Below are positions 18,808 through 28,142 of a DNA stretch of 64,000 nt, one piece after another; positions within the stretch are counted from its first letter, which is position 1; each line of letters starts with the position of its first letter. This stretch comes from Cognatiyoonia koreensis (GTDB lineage: Bacteria > Pseudomonadota > Alphaproteobacteria > Rhodobacterales > Rhodobacteraceae). The position numbers and the translations under genes are program-made. The stretch spans positions 1,302,001 to 1,366,000 of the forward strand of contig NZ_FOIZ01000001.1 in the NCBI RefSeq assembly GCF_900109295.1. The letters run 5' to 3'. The notes below the pieces were generated by a model. It had not been told where the DNA came from, did not search any database, and saw only the letters and a list, made by a program, of their open reading frames with translations.

Positions 18808-19272
18808 ATGAGTGACGTTACAGTCGGCCAACCCGCACCCGCCGTAAGCTTGCCCCGTGATGGCGGCGACGTAGTCAGCCTTGCCGATTTTTCAGGAAAG
18901 CAGGTTGTGCTTTATTTCTACCCGAAGGACGACACCCCAGGGTGTACCAAAGAAGCAGTTGGCTTCACAGACAAGGTCGATGAATTTGCGGCTGCGGGGG
19001 CAGTCATCCTTGGGGTTTCCAAGGATTCCGTCGTCAAGCATGAAAAGTTTCGCAAAAAGCACGATCTGAACATTGCACTTTTGTCAGATGAAGACGGGGA
19101 TGTTTGCGAACGTTACGGTGTGTGGGTCAAAAAGAACATGTACGGCAAGACATACATGGGCATCGAGCGGGCAACCTTCTTGATTGGTGCAGATGGCAAC
19201 ATCAAGGAAATCTGGCGCAAGGTAAAGGTACCGGGGCATGTCGACGCCGTGCTTGCGGCGGTAAAGGGGTGA
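18808..19272 (+). CDS. bcp: Thioredoxin-dependent peroxiredoxin, Bcp/PrxQ type
   Basis: A 154-residue peroxiredoxin. The peroxidatic Cys lies in YPKDDTPGCTKEA near residue 45. In E. coli Bcp a resolving Cys follows five residues later; here that position is Val (CTKEAVGFTD). The other Cys is at DVCERYG near residue 100, so resolution must use that residue, a partner protein or a 1-Cys mechanism. It reduces hydrogen and organic peroxides. The ATG at 18808 gives the usual MSDVTVGQPAP start with AGGA upstream. It is divergent from the AsmA-like gene and 46 bp upstream of the DUF455 gene. Confidence 0.93.
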   Translation: MSDVTVGQPAPAVSLPRDGGDVVSLADFSGKQVVLYFYPKDDTPGCTKEAVGFTDKVDEFAAAGAVILGVSKDSVVKHEKFRKKHDLNIALLSDEDGDVCERYGVWVKKNMYGKTYMGIERATFLIGADGNIKEIWRKVKVPGHVDAVLAAVKG

Positions 19273-19318
19273 GGATAGTCGATCCATCTATCTGCCCTGT
19301 TTTCAACGGAACTAACTG

Positions 19319-20140
19319 ATGAGACCGCTCGCAGAGATGGCAGTCGCAGTGCTGCAAACAGCAGATCCATGGGAAAAGACGCAGAAGTCGCGTGCGTATG
19401 CAGCCGAATGGCAAGCGGCGCGGCAAGCTGGACAGACCCCATCGATCGGCCGATGCGCACCGCCTTTGCGACCCGCCCGCCCAGACGCACCTGCGTTGCT
19501 TGACCCGCGTGATGTGCCGCGCCGCAAACCCGGCACACCGGAGGGACGATGTGCGATCCTCCATGCCGTGGCGCATATCGAACTGAACGCGGTCGATCTT
19601 CATTGGGATATCATCGCGCGCTTTACCGAAACGCCGATGCCCATTGGTTTCTATGATGACTGGGTTAAGGCCGCTGACGAAGAATCCAAGCATTTCAACC
19701 TGATGTCCGAGTGCCTTGAAGTCCAAGGCAGCCACTATGGAGCGCTTCCGGCTCATGCTGGAATGTGGCGGGCAGCAGAAGATACGGCGACAGACTTCAT
19801 GGGCCGACTAGCAGTCGTTCCAATGGTTTTGGAAGCGCGCGGGCTCGACGTGACACCGGGTATGATCAAGATTTTCCAGAACGCGAAAAACACACAGGCC
19901 GTCGACGCGTTGAATGTGATTTACGCCGAAGAAGTTCACCACGTTGCCTATGGATCGAAGTGGTTTCATTTTCTTTGCGGGCGGCACAATCTTGACCCGA
20001 CAGGCGTGTTTCACCAACTGGTCCGGACCTATTTTCACAGCGAACTTCGGCCACCGTTCAACGAGGAAAAACGCGCTGAAGCGGGGATTCCTCCCGATTT
20101 TTATTGGCCCTTAGCGCAAGAGACCGGTGCAATACGGTAA
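19319..20140 (+). CDS. DUF455 ferritin-like domain protein
   Basis: A 273-residue protein. The ferritin-like metal-ligand pattern is visible: HAVAHIELNAVDLHWD near residue 83, EESKHF near residue 122, and EEVHHVAYG near residue 208, so two helices each supply Glu and His ligands for a di-iron type centre. DUF455 proteins are of uncertain function but are related to MiaE-like tRNA hydroxylases. It is 46 bp downstream of bcp on the same strand, and a joint role in oxidative stress is only a guess. The ribosome site is weak (GGAA), and no better start is visible. Confidence 0.83.
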   Translation: MRPLAEMAVAVLQTADPWEKTQKSRAYAAEWQAARQAGQTPSIGRCAPPLRPARPDAPALLDPRDVPRRKPGTPEGRCAILHAVAHIELNAVDLHWDIIARFTETPMPIGFYDDWVKAADEESKHFNLMSECLEVQGSHYGALPAHAGMWRAAEDTATDFMGRLAVVPMVLEARGLDVTPGMIKIFQNAKNTQAVDALNVIYAEEVHHVAYGSKWFHFLCGRHNLDPTGVFHQLVRTYFHSELRPPFNEEKRAEAGIPPDFYWPLAQETGAIR

Positions 20141-20292
20141 AAACCGGCAACATCCCGCCCAACTCACTCGATTCCCGTGCTTCTTCCCGCAAAAGCGTTG
20201 CAGCACAGTCGCAGTCTGGCTAACACCGACCGGAGTGGCGAAAACGGGGGTGGGACCCTGCCACGAAACGGGACGGGACAAGGGACAGAACA

Positions 20293-21600
20293 GTGCGATC
20301 GCGACTAACACAACGTATTCACGCAAAGCTTGAAAAACATCTTCCGGAGAAGCGGTTATTTCTGCGCTCTGATACTGAAACACGGTTCATTCGCCTTAAA
20401 TCAGAAACGCAACTTGTCGCTTGGATCGGCAGCATTGCCGTTGTGGCTTGGACGATCATCGCAACCGCCATTCTTTTGATGGACAGCATCGGTGCCGGCA
20501 ACTTCCGCGCACAGGCTCAACGCGACCAAATGATCTATGAACAGCGCTTGAATGCCCTTTCAGCCGAGCGCGATGCCCGCGCCGCTGAGGCTGTCGCTGC
20601 ACAAGAACGGTTCAGCTCTGCCTTGGCACAGATTTCAATCATGCAAAGCGAGCTTTTGAACACGGAAGACCAGCGCCGCGAACTGGAAACAGGCCTTGAC
20701 GTCGTGCAGGAAACATTGCGCGACGTGATGCATGAACGCGAAGCGGCAGAAGACCAGATCGCCGCACTTAGCGCGACTGATGGCGGTCAAACAGCCGAAG
20801 CGATCAGCGAAGAAGCCGGTGGCACCGTCGATCTGCTTGCAAGCGCGCTGGCGCAAACGGCTGCAGAACGCGACCAGATCGCGGAAGATGCCCGCTTTGC
20901 ATTGGATCACGCAGCCGAAACCGAGCTGGAACTGCGGTTGCTGCAAGAAAAGAACGACGAGATATTCCGTCAGCTCGAAGAAGCCATGCTTGTGTCTGTC
21001 GAACCTCTGGACAAGATGTTCCGCAATGCGGGCCTGAACCCCGAAAGTCTGCTATCAGCTGTTCGCCGCGGTTATTCCGGCAGTGGTGGACCGCTTGCGC
21101 CAATTGCGTTCTCGACCAAAGGCGGCGGGCCTGATCCGGATGCTGGTCGTGCCAATGCGATTCTCGACCGTATGGACCGGATCAACCTCTACCGCATCGC
21201 GGCAGAGCGGGCACCTTTCGATATTCCTGTGAAAGCGAACTTCCGCTTCACTTCTGGTTTTGGCCAGCGGTGGGGACGACTTCATGCCGGCACCGATTTC
21301 GCGGGGCCAATTGGCACGCCGATCTATGCAACAGCAGACGGTGTAGTGACATCTGCTGGCTGGTCGTCAGGATATGGTAGACTGATCAAAATTCAGCACG
21401 AGTTCGGCATCGAGACCCGTTATGCGCACCTGAATTCGATGCGTGTTTCAGTCGGTCAAAGGGTCTCGCGCGGGCAACGAATTGGTGATATGGGCAATTC
21501 TGGACGGTCGACCGGACCACATCTGCACTATGAGGTGCGCGTGGGCGGAACGCCTGTAAATCCGATGACTTATATAAGAGCTGGACAAGATGTTTTCTAA
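20293..21600 (+). CDS. DUF5930/M23 (LytM) family murein peptidase with coiled coil
   Basis: A 435-residue cell-wall hydrolase. After a basic cytoplasmic N-terminus comes one transmembrane helix (about residues 42-66, LVAWIGSIAVVAWTIIATAI). A long coiled coil rich in Ala, Glu, Gln and Arg follows (about 75-240), and then a C-terminal M23 domain. Zn-site residues are in HAGTDFAG and HLHYEV. It cleaves peptidoglycan cross-bridges or regulates another hydrolase. The GTG at 20293 begins a suitable reading frame. It overlaps the bactofilin gene by 11 bp, a coupling widely seen in proteobacteria between LytM proteases and bactofilins that shape the cell. Confidence 0.9.
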   Translation: MRSRLTQRIHAKLEKHLPEKRLFLRSDTETRFIRLKSETQLVAWIGSIAVVAWTIIATAILLMDSIGAGNFRAQAQRDQMIYEQRLNALSAERDARAAEAVAAQERFSSALAQISIMQSELLNTEDQRRELETGLDVVQETLRDVMHEREAAEDQIAALSATDGGQTAEAISEEAGGTVDLLASALAQTAAERDQIAEDARFALDHAAETELELRLLQEKNDEIFRQLEEAMLVSVEPLDKMFRNAGLNPESLLSAVRRGYSGSGGPLAPIAFSTKGGGPDPDAGRANAILDRMDRINLYRIAAERAPFDIPVKANFRFTSGFGQRWGRLHAGTDFAGPIGTPIYATADGVVTSAGWSSGYGRLIKIQHEFGIETRYAHLNSMRVSVGQRVSRGQRIGDMGNSGRSTGPHLHYEVRVGGTPVNPMTYIRAGQDVF

Positions 21601-22081
21601 ATCCAAAATCAACGAGCCCGGCCCTGCGGCCGATGCATCCAAGACCGACGCATCAAAGACTGCGACACCGGCGGCGACCTCTGACTACAAGCCGAGCGCA
21701 TCGCCAAAGACAAAGCCGCCAGCATCTACGCTGTCTGCCGATCTGCTCATTACAGGAAACCTCAAGACAACTGGTGACATCCAGATCGAAGGTCAGGTTG
21801 AAGGCGACATTCGCGCGCATTTGCTGACCGTTGGCGAAGGTGCCACCGTTAAGGGTGAGGTCGTGGCAGATGACGTCGTCGTCAATGGCCGCGTCGTCGG
21901 TCGCGTCCGTGGCCTGAAGGTGCGTCTGACCTCGACCGCCCGTGTCGAAGGGGACATCATCCACAAGACGATCGCAATCGAGTCGGGCGCACATTTCGAA
22001 GGGTCCGTGCAACGTCAGGATGATCCGCTGGCAACAGGTGCTCCGGCCAAGAAAATGCCGACAGAAGCACCGAAGACCTAA
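21590..22081 (+). CDS. Bactofilin (polymer-forming cytoskeletal protein)
   Basis: A 163-residue bactofilin. A Pro/Thr/Lys/Ala-rich N-terminal tail (about residues 1-45) is followed by the beta-helical core (about 48-145). The core shows the short repeated pattern GDIQIEGQVEGDI, GATVKGEVVADDVVVNGRVVG, ARVEGDI and GAHFEGSV, and a disordered C-terminus follows. Bactofilins self-assemble into filaments at the membrane and position murein enzymes. The overlap with the M23 gene supports a shared role in localised wall synthesis. A strong hairpin terminator follows 22 bp after the stop. Confidence 0.95.
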   Translation: MFSKSKINEPGPAADASKTDASKTATPAATSDYKPSASPKTKPPASTLSADLLITGNLKTTGDIQIEGQVEGDIRAHLLTVGEGATVKGEVVADDVVVNGRVVGRVRGLKVRLTSTARVEGDIIHKTIAIESGAHFEGSVQRQDDPLATGAPAKKMPTEAPKT

Positions 22082-22103
22082 ACTTTGGCTTCTGGTTCAA
22101 GAT

Positions 22104-22131
22104 AAAAGCGTCCCAACGGGGCGCTTTTTTT
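22104..22131 (+). terminator. Rho-independent terminator after the bactofilin gene
   Basis: Stem AAGCGTCCC (22106-22114) and GGGGCGCTT (22118-22126) with loop AAC and one T-G wobble pair, followed by a T run to 22131. Flanking A residues extend the stem. It abuts the stop codon of the convergent DUF2189 gene and may work for both strands. Confidence 0.85.
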
Positions 22132-22873
22132 ATGCCAACGCGCGACGGTAAAGATGCCAGGTTGCATGGCCAAAGATCGGCAGGACGATCATCAGCCCGA
22201 GAAACATTGGCAAGAGTGCTGCGATGCTGAGCAACGCAATTATGCCAGCCCACAGCAGCATTGGCACGAGGTTCTGTTTGACAACGGCAAGACTGGTCAA
22301 CATGGCGGTGACGAAATCCACCTCGCGATCAAGAACAATCGGCAGGCTGACGACAGTAAGTGAAAACAGCAGGAACGCGAGAATTGCCCCAATGCCAAGT
22401 TCCACGACAATCATGAGCAAGCCGTTTGGCGTCAGAAAAACTTCAAGACTATCCGTAACATTCGTCATGGTCGAAAGCCCCATGAAAAGCGCGAAAATCA
22501 TGTGCGCAAGAAATGTCCAGAACAAGAAGTAGATGACGATGATCGCACCCAGCCACGGCAGCTGCCGTGTGCGTTCGTTCCAGACAACCCCGAGGATTGC
22601 GCTCCAGTTCAGAGGTTCACCTTTTTCCATCCGCCTGCTGACTTCATAAAGGCCCGCAGCAGCAAATGGCGCGATGAGTGGAAAACCCAGCGATGTTGCA
22701 AGGGTCCAGGTGACATGCCCTGCCCCAAGCCAGAGCATCAGAAATCCACCAATCACATAGACGGCGCTGAAGAACAGCCCGAAAGCAGGTGCCTTCCTGA
22801 AATCGCGCAAACCCGCCTTAAGGATCAGTGCAAGGTCTGAAATGCGGATTGGATTTATAGCGAGCTGTGCCAT
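22130..22873 (-). CDS. DUF2189 integral membrane protein
   Basis: A 247-residue protein with about six hydrophobic segments, starting after a short cytoplasmic MAQLAINPIRISDLALILKAGLR-type tail. The tail, the FPLIAPFAAAGLYEVSRRMEKGE segment and the spacing of helices fit DUF2189, a family of unknown function. The ATG at 22873 is preferred; the ORF extension upstream of it lies inside the amidase gene in another frame and has no homologous character. Its start overlaps the end of the amidase gene by 19 bp, so the pair is probably cotranscribed. Confidence 0.85.
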   Translation of the reverse strand: MAQLAINPIRISDLALILKAGLRDFRKAPAFGLFFSAVYVIGGFLMLWLGAGHVTWTLATSLGFPLIAPFAAAGLYEVSRRMEKGEPLNWSAILGVVWNERTRQLPWLGAIIVIYFLFWTFLAHMIFALFMGLSTMTNVTDSLEVFLTPNGLLMIVVELGIGAILAFLLFSLTVVSLPIVLDREVDFVTAMLTSLAVVKQNLVPMLLWAGIIALLSIAALLPMFLGLMIVLPIFGHATWHLYRRALA

Positions 22874-24207
22874 GTCAGTCCGAATTGAAGCAGTTGCAGA
22901 TCGGCATCTTGCCGACCGATGATTTGAAGTCCCATGTGCTGTCCGGGAATCGGCACAGCCAGTGCGGGCAAGCCGATCAAAGAGGCAGGAACGACCACCT
23001 CCATCCAGCGGTGATATGTGTCCATCTTGCGCCCTGCGATCTCTTTTGGCCAGTCCCAGCTGATCGGGAAAGGAAAACACTGCGCAGTGGGCAACACCAG
23101 CCCGTCATAAATTTCGAAGAGCTTTGATGCTATCGAAAACCAGTTCGACCGGATCAGGCTGGCCCGCTCGACGTCCACAAGTGACAGTGCAAGCCCGCGT
23201 TCGACTTCCCAGATCGCTTCGGGCTTGAGTGAATTCCGCGTGCTCTTATCGGTATATAGTGGGCCAAGGTTTTGTGCGACAGACCAGCTACGCAAGGTGA
23301 TCCACGCGTCCCAAAGTTGTTCGGCGGGAAAAGGTGGTCCAATATCTGCGACGTCATACCCGGACATCGCGGCGGTACAAGTATCAATCACACCCGGCTC
23401 CATTGCATAGGCTCCGCCCCAGTCGCCGAGCCATGCCAGCCGCAGCGATCGGCCAGCATTGATCTCTGGCAGTGTCGGTTGTGCCGTGCGACTGAGGGGT
23501 TGGCGTGAATCCGGCCCGGACTGAACATCAAGCAGCAGAGCAAGATCAGACGGCGTGCGCGCCATCGGCCCGTTCGTTGCAAGCTGATGCAGATACGTAT
23601 CGCCGCGCGGTTCGGACGGTACCCTGCCCCACGTCGGTCGCAGCCCATAAACGCCATTCCAGCCTGCTGGGTTACGCAGACTACCCATCATGTCGGACCC
23701 GTCGGCAAGCGCAACCATATGGGTTGCAAGCGCGACTGCGGCACCACCGGAAGAGCCACCAGCCGATTTGCCGTGCAGATGCGCATTCTGCGTTTCGCCA
23801 AACACTGAATTAAAAGTGTGGCTGCCCAACCCAAATTCAGGTGTGTTGGTTTTTCCAATGATGATCGCGCCTGCATCCTGAATGCGTTGCACCATGATGT
23901 CAGAGGTGTCGGGTATCGTTCCCTTGAGCGCAGTTGACCCCATTGACGTTGCGATTCCAGCGACATTGGCAAGGTCTTTTACCGCGAATGGCAATCCATG
24001 CAGCGGGCCTTTCTGATCTGTACGGTCCGCCTCTCGCGCCTCATTCAGCAATGCGTCCGCGGCACGCAGTGACACGACCGCGTTGACCACTGGATTGACC
24101 TGCGCGATCCGATCGAGGGTAGCTTCCATTAGATCTACGGCGGTCAATTGACCTGACCTAATATCTGCCAAGATGCGAGTGGCGTCTCGGTGTAGAGGAT
24201 GTTCCAT
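22855..24207 (-). CDS. Amidase (amidase-signature family)
   Basis: A 450-residue amidase-signature enzyme. The catalytic triad elements are visible: Lys in LPFAVKDLAN near residue 75, the cis-Ser in GKSAGGSSGG near residue 150, and the nucleophile Ser in DMMGSLRNPAGWNGVYGLRPT near residue 175. The motif around the nucleophile is MMGS rather than the common GGS. The substrate cannot be deduced; GatA is unlikely because of length and missing gatB/gatC. The first ATG of the frame is at 24207; an upstream TTG at 24213 is less likely. No clear ribosome site. Confidence 0.87.
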   Translation of the reverse strand: MEHPLHRDATRILADIRSGQLTAVDLMEATLDRIAQVNPVVNAVVSLRAADALLNEAREADRTDQKGPLHGLPFAVKDLANVAGIATSMGSTALKGTIPDTSDIMVQRIQDAGAIIIGKTNTPEFGLGSHTFNSVFGETQNAHLHGKSAGGSSGGAAVALATHMVALADGSDMMGSLRNPAGWNGVYGLRPTWGRVPSEPRGDTYLHQLATNGPMARTPSDLALLLDVQSGPDSRQPLSRTAQPTLPEINAGRSLRLAWLGDWGGAYAMEPGVIDTCTAAMSGYDVADIGPPFPAEQLWDAWITLRSWSVAQNLGPLYTDKSTRNSLKPEAIWEVERGLALSLVDVERASLIRSNWFSIASKLFEIYDGLVLPTAQCFPFPISWDWPKEIAGRKMDTYHRWMEVVVPASLIGLPALAVPIPGQHMGLQIIGRQDADLQLLQFGLTWHSSL

Positions 24208-24280
24208 GCGCAAAGCATGCGCTTGTCACAGTCCTGCTGGCAAGAACCAACTCTGAGGCGATATTCAAAGGGTTATGGCG

Positions 24281-25408
24281 CTAACCGTCCGCTTGCGCGT
24301 CTGCCCGGCTTTTGCCGGATACAGCCAAAGCCAGCGTTGCCCCCATCAGTCCATCCAGGTCTCCGTCAAGGACGCCTTTGGTGTCTGAGGTTTCGTAGTT
24401 GGTCCGCAGGTCTTTGACCATTTGATAGGGCTGCAGCACATACGAACGGATTTGGTTGCCCCACCCAGCATCACCGGCATTTTCATGGGCTTCGTTTACA
24501 AGCGCGGATCGCTTGTCGAGTTCCATTTGATACAGCCGGGATTTCAATGCCTTCATCGCGATATCGCGGTTCTGGTGCTGCGATTTCTCGGAACTTGTAA
24601 CAACGATTCCCGTTGGGTGGTGCGTGATCCGCACCGCAGAGTCGGTCGTGTTGACGTGCTGTCCACCGGCCCCTGAGGAGCGGTAGGTATCAATGCGGAT
24701 ATCTGCGGGATTGACCTCGATCTCGATGTTGTCATCGACGACCGGATAGACCTTGACGGATGTGAACGACGTATGCCGCTTTGCTGCGCTGTCAAAGGGA
24801 GAGATGCGCACTAGGCGGTGTACGCCACTTTCCGATTTCAGCCAGCCATAGGCATTGTGACCGCTGATCTTGTAAGACGCGGATTTGATCCCGGCTTCAT
24901 CACCCGCGCTTTCCGACTGCAATTCGACCTTATAGCCCTTGCGTTCGGCCCAGCGGATATACATTCGCGCCAGCATCGAAGCCCAATCGCAGCTTTCAGT
25001 ACCTCCGGCACCGGCATTGATTTCGAGAAAGGTGTCATTGGCGTCGGCCTCGCCGTCCAGCAAGGCTTCCAGTTCCTTTTCTGCCGCCTTGGACTGCAGC
25101 TTTGTCAGTGCCTGTTCGGCTTCGGCGACGACTTCGGCGTCGTCCTCCATCTCGCCAAGTTCGATCAGTTCGATGTTATCGGCAAGATCCTGTTTAATCC
25201 CTTCATACGTTGCGATTGCATCAACAAGTGTCTGCCGATCGCGCATCAGTTTCTGCGCCGCTTCGGCATCATCCCAAAGGTTCGGATCTTCGACGCGGGC
25301 ATTGAATTCCTCAAGCCGATGTTGGGCCGTTTCAACGCCCAGACGCTGCGCGAGAAGATCCAGCGATGTCTGGATCGCATCGATCGTGTTTTGAGTTTCT
25401 GCGCGCAT
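24281..25408 (-). CDS. prfB: Peptide chain release factor 2
   Basis: A 375-residue RF2. The SPF stop-recognition motif (RISPFDS) near residue 204 identifies RF2 (UGA/UAA) rather than RF1, and the GGQ motif (GAGGQHVN) lies near residue 250. The reading frame is continuous from [13 protein letters not shown], so the programmed +1 frameshift of E. coli prfB is absent, as is usual in this group. It is the last gene of the aminotransferase-amiC-mrcA-prfB run on the minus strand, 68 bp after mrcA. Confidence 0.97.
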   Translation of the reverse strand: MRAETQNTIDAIQTSLDLLAQRLGVETAQHRLEEFNARVEDPNLWDDAEAAQKLMRDRQTLVDAIATYEGIKQDLADNIELIELGEMEDDAEVVAEAEQALTKLQSKAAEKELEALLDGEADANDTFLEINAGAGGTESCDWASMLARMYIRWAERKGYKVELQSESAGDEAGIKSASYKISGHNAYGWLKSESGVHRLVRISPFDSAAKRHTSFTSVKVYPVVDDNIEIEVNPADIRIDTYRSSGAGGQHVNTTDSAVRITHHPTGIVVTSSEKSQHQNRDIAMKALKSRLYQMELDKRSALVNEAHENAGDAGWGNQIRSYVLQPYQMVKDLRTNYETSDTKGVLDGDLDGLMGATLALAVSGKSRADAQADG

Positions 25409-25476
25409 GGGTGTTTTCCATCAAATGTGGTTCTGCAGGCCGTGATAGCCCGCAGTCGTCGTGTCAGCAAGAATGG

Positions 25477-28002
25477 TTAGTAAAGGCCGCCCGAAGACAG
25501 CGAACCAAAGGTCGCACGCGGTCCAACGGTCGTGGACTGACCCGTTGACGTTGTGATTTGCCGTGTTTGGGCAGACACTTCATCGAACAGCTCAAGATCA
25601 CCACCCATCGCAAAACCGCCATCGAAGGTAATACCAAAGATCGGCTCTTCGCCGGGACGGAAGCACTCCGCAATCACGTTGGCTCCACTTGCGCTGTCAG
25701 GAAGACGTGCGCCCGAGAGTCGATCAATCTTGATAAACTGGCATTCCTCAGGGGCCTCGAAGGGACCACCACCGTATTGCTTGATGGCTTCTGACATGAA
25801 CTGGTTGAAGACCGGTCCGCAAATTCCGCCACCGGACGCACCGCGTCCCAGACTGCGCGGCGTATCGTAACCGATGAAACACCCGGCCGCGATATTGGAT
25901 GAAAAGCCTACAAACCACACGTCTTTTGCATCGTTCGTCGTTCCTGTCTTGCCAGCGATCGGCACAGGCAGGTTGACCGCACTGCGCGCGGTCCCGCGTT
26001 GGACAACGCCCTGCAACATCGACGTCAACTGATACGCAGTGATTTCATTCATGACCCGTTCGCGGTTCGACGAGATCCGAGGTGCCTGCCCCGCAGCGAG
26101 AACGAGCGCACTGCAATCTTCGCAGGTGCGTTGATCGTGCCGATAGATCGTCTCTCCGTTGCGATCCTGAACGCGGTCGACCAGCGTTGGTTCGACGCGC
26201 TCGCCACCATTTGCGAACATCGAATAGGCCGCGACCATCTTGAACAGTGTCGTCTCATCGGAGCCAAGCGAGGCGGCCAGCACACGGTTCATGTCATCAT
26301 ATACGCCGAATTTCTCTGCGTAATCCGCAACCACGCCGATCCCGACTTCTTGTGCTAGACGAATGGTCATGAGGTTTCGGGACTGTTCGATACCTGTGCG
26401 CAGCGGTGTTGGGCCATAGAACTGGTTGGATGCGTTCTTTGGACGCCAGATCCCCTGCGGCGTGTTAATCTCGATCGGGGCGTCAACCACGATGGTTGCA
26501 GGCGAATAGCCAGAATCGAGTGCAGCGGCATACACGAACGGCTTGAAGGCAGAACCCGGCTGACGTTGCGCTTGCGTGGCGCGATTGAAGTTGGAGCTTT
26601 GGAAACTGAACCCACCCTGCATCGCAAGAACCCGGCCAGTATTCACGTCCATTGCCATAAACCCGCCGGTGACTTCGGGCACTTGCCGTAAAGTCCAGCG
26701 GATGAAAGCACCATCGGTGTCCTGCGTCATGCGCCGCACATGCACAACGTCGCCTGGCGCAAAGTTGTCGAAGAAATTCCCGCGCATCCATTCGATATCG
26801 TTACGCGGCACGATCCATGGTTCCGCATCGGATTCGGCCATCCCTTCGATACCGATTTGCAACTGGTTTTCATCGACCGCAAGAACGACGGCAACATGCC
26901 AAGGGTTTTCCAGGGCAATGTCGCGAGGCACAACCGTGTTTCCCAAGGCTGCACGCCATGCCGCTTCGCTTTCCAACGCTTCGACCGGGATGGACTTGCC
27001 TGTGCCCCGCCATTCGCCAACACTGCGGTCGAAACTTTCAAGGGCCCGTTGCAGCGCATTTTCTGCCTCGACCTGCAAATCAGGGTCGACGGTCGCGCGG
27101 ATCGAGAATCCGGCGGACGAGAATTGCTCTTCTGACATGCCGAATTGCTGTGTTACGCGGCGACGGATTTCAGCCGTGAAATAATCGCGATCCGGCCGTT
27201 CGCTTTGGTAGCTTGGGAAATCACCATTCTGGACGGTACGCAACGGATCGGCCAAAGCTTCATCGTATTCTTCCCGTGTCAAATAGCCGTTCTGATACAT
27301 CTCGCGCAGGATAAAATTGCGACGGTCAATGGCATCTTCACGGTTTTTGACCGGGTGATAGCTATAGGGTGCCTTCGGATGCACAGCGAGGAACGCGGCC
27401 TCTGCCGGTGTCAACTGGGCCAACGGTTTGTTAAAGTAGGAAAGCGCGGCGGCGGTCACACCAAAGCTGCGCACGCCCAGATCGATTTCCGTCAGATAAA
27501 TCTCAAGGATGCGATCCTTGCTCATCGCCTGCTCGACGCGGGTCGCCAGAATGATCTCCTTGACCTTGCGTTCGACCCGACGCGATCCATCGAGCAATTC
27601 GTTCTTCATCACCTGCTGGGTAATTGTGGATGCCCCACGCAGCGTTTCGCCCCGCGATGCGACGGCTTCGAACAACGCAGCGCCAATGCCGCGCGCATCA
27701 TAGCCTGCATGGGTATAGAAATTCTTGTCCTCGGCAGAAATAAACGCGTGCTTCACCAAGTCAGGGATTTCTTCCGCGGGCGTGAACAAGCGGCGTTCTG
27801 CGGCGAATTCGTCCAGAATCTGCCCTTCGCCATCATAAATGCGGCTGAGCGTTTTGGGTGTGTACTGCGCCAAGACCTCATGGCTTGGCAGGTCCTTGCC
27901 GTAGACATGAAAAATCCCGCCAAGGATTAGTCCCGCCATCAACGTGCCGAGAGTCAACAGCGAAAAAATGCTGCCAAGGAATGACATAATAAAGCGTAAC
28001 AC
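25477..28002 (-). CDS. mrcA: Penicillin-binding protein 1A (bifunctional murein synthase)
   Basis: An 841-residue class A PBP. An N-terminal membrane anchor (about residues 5-35) precedes the glycosyltransferase domain, with catalytic FISAEDKNFYTHAG near residue 90 and STITQQVMKNELL. An OB-like linker follows, then the transpeptidase domain with SXXK motif GSAFKPF, SRN, and KTGTTNDAKDVWFVG. It polymerises and cross-links peptidoglycan at the inner membrane. It sits downstream of amiC (140 bp), a wall-synthesis cluster. An alternative start exists five codons in. Confidence 0.97.
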   Translation of the reverse strand: MLRFIMSFLGSIFSLLTLGTLMAGLILGGIFHVYGKDLPSHEVLAQYTPKTLSRIYDGEGQILDEFAAERRLFTPAEEIPDLVKHAFISAEDKNFYTHAGYDARGIGAALFEAVASRGETLRGASTITQQVMKNELLDGSRRVERKVKEIILATRVEQAMSKDRILEIYLTEIDLGVRSFGVTAAALSYFNKPLAQLTPAEAAFLAVHPKAPYSYHPVKNREDAIDRRNFILREMYQNGYLTREEYDEALADPLRTVQNGDFPSYQSERPDRDYFTAEIRRRVTQQFGMSEEQFSSAGFSIRATVDPDLQVEAENALQRALESFDRSVGEWRGTGKSIPVEALESEAAWRAALGNTVVPRDIALENPWHVAVVLAVDENQLQIGIEGMAESDAEPWIVPRNDIEWMRGNFFDNFAPGDVVHVRRMTQDTDGAFIRWTLRQVPEVTGGFMAMDVNTGRVLAMQGGFSFQSSNFNRATQAQRQPGSAFKPFVYAAALDSGYSPATIVVDAPIEINTPQGIWRPKNASNQFYGPTPLRTGIEQSRNLMTIRLAQEVGIGVVADYAEKFGVYDDMNRVLAASLGSDETTLFKMVAAYSMFANGGERVEPTLVDRVQDRNGETIYRHDQRTCEDCSALVLAAGQAPRISSNRERVMNEITAYQLTSMLQGVVQRGTARSAVNLPVPIAGKTGTTNDAKDVWFVGFSSNIAAGCFIGYDTPRSLGRGASGGGICGPVFNQFMSEAIKQYGGGPFEAPEECQFIKIDRLSGARLPDSASGANVIAECFRPGEEPIFGITFDGGFAMGGDLELFDEVSAQTRQITTSTGQSTTVGPRATFGSLSSGGLY

Positions 28003-28142
28003 AGCTGGTCGGGTCCCAATTCTTGCCGCTTCTACCTACACTTCCGTTTTGGCATCGTCAAAGCCCGCAGTGGAGATTTCGGCCAGTTTACGCCGCCATT
28101 TTGATCACTTTTTCAAGGATTTCTCATGACTGCGTTCATCCG

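Noticed and set aside
24281..25408. Programmed frameshift in prfB
   Set aside because: The reading frame from the ATG through the SPF and GGQ motifs is unbroken, and no in-frame UGA is needed.
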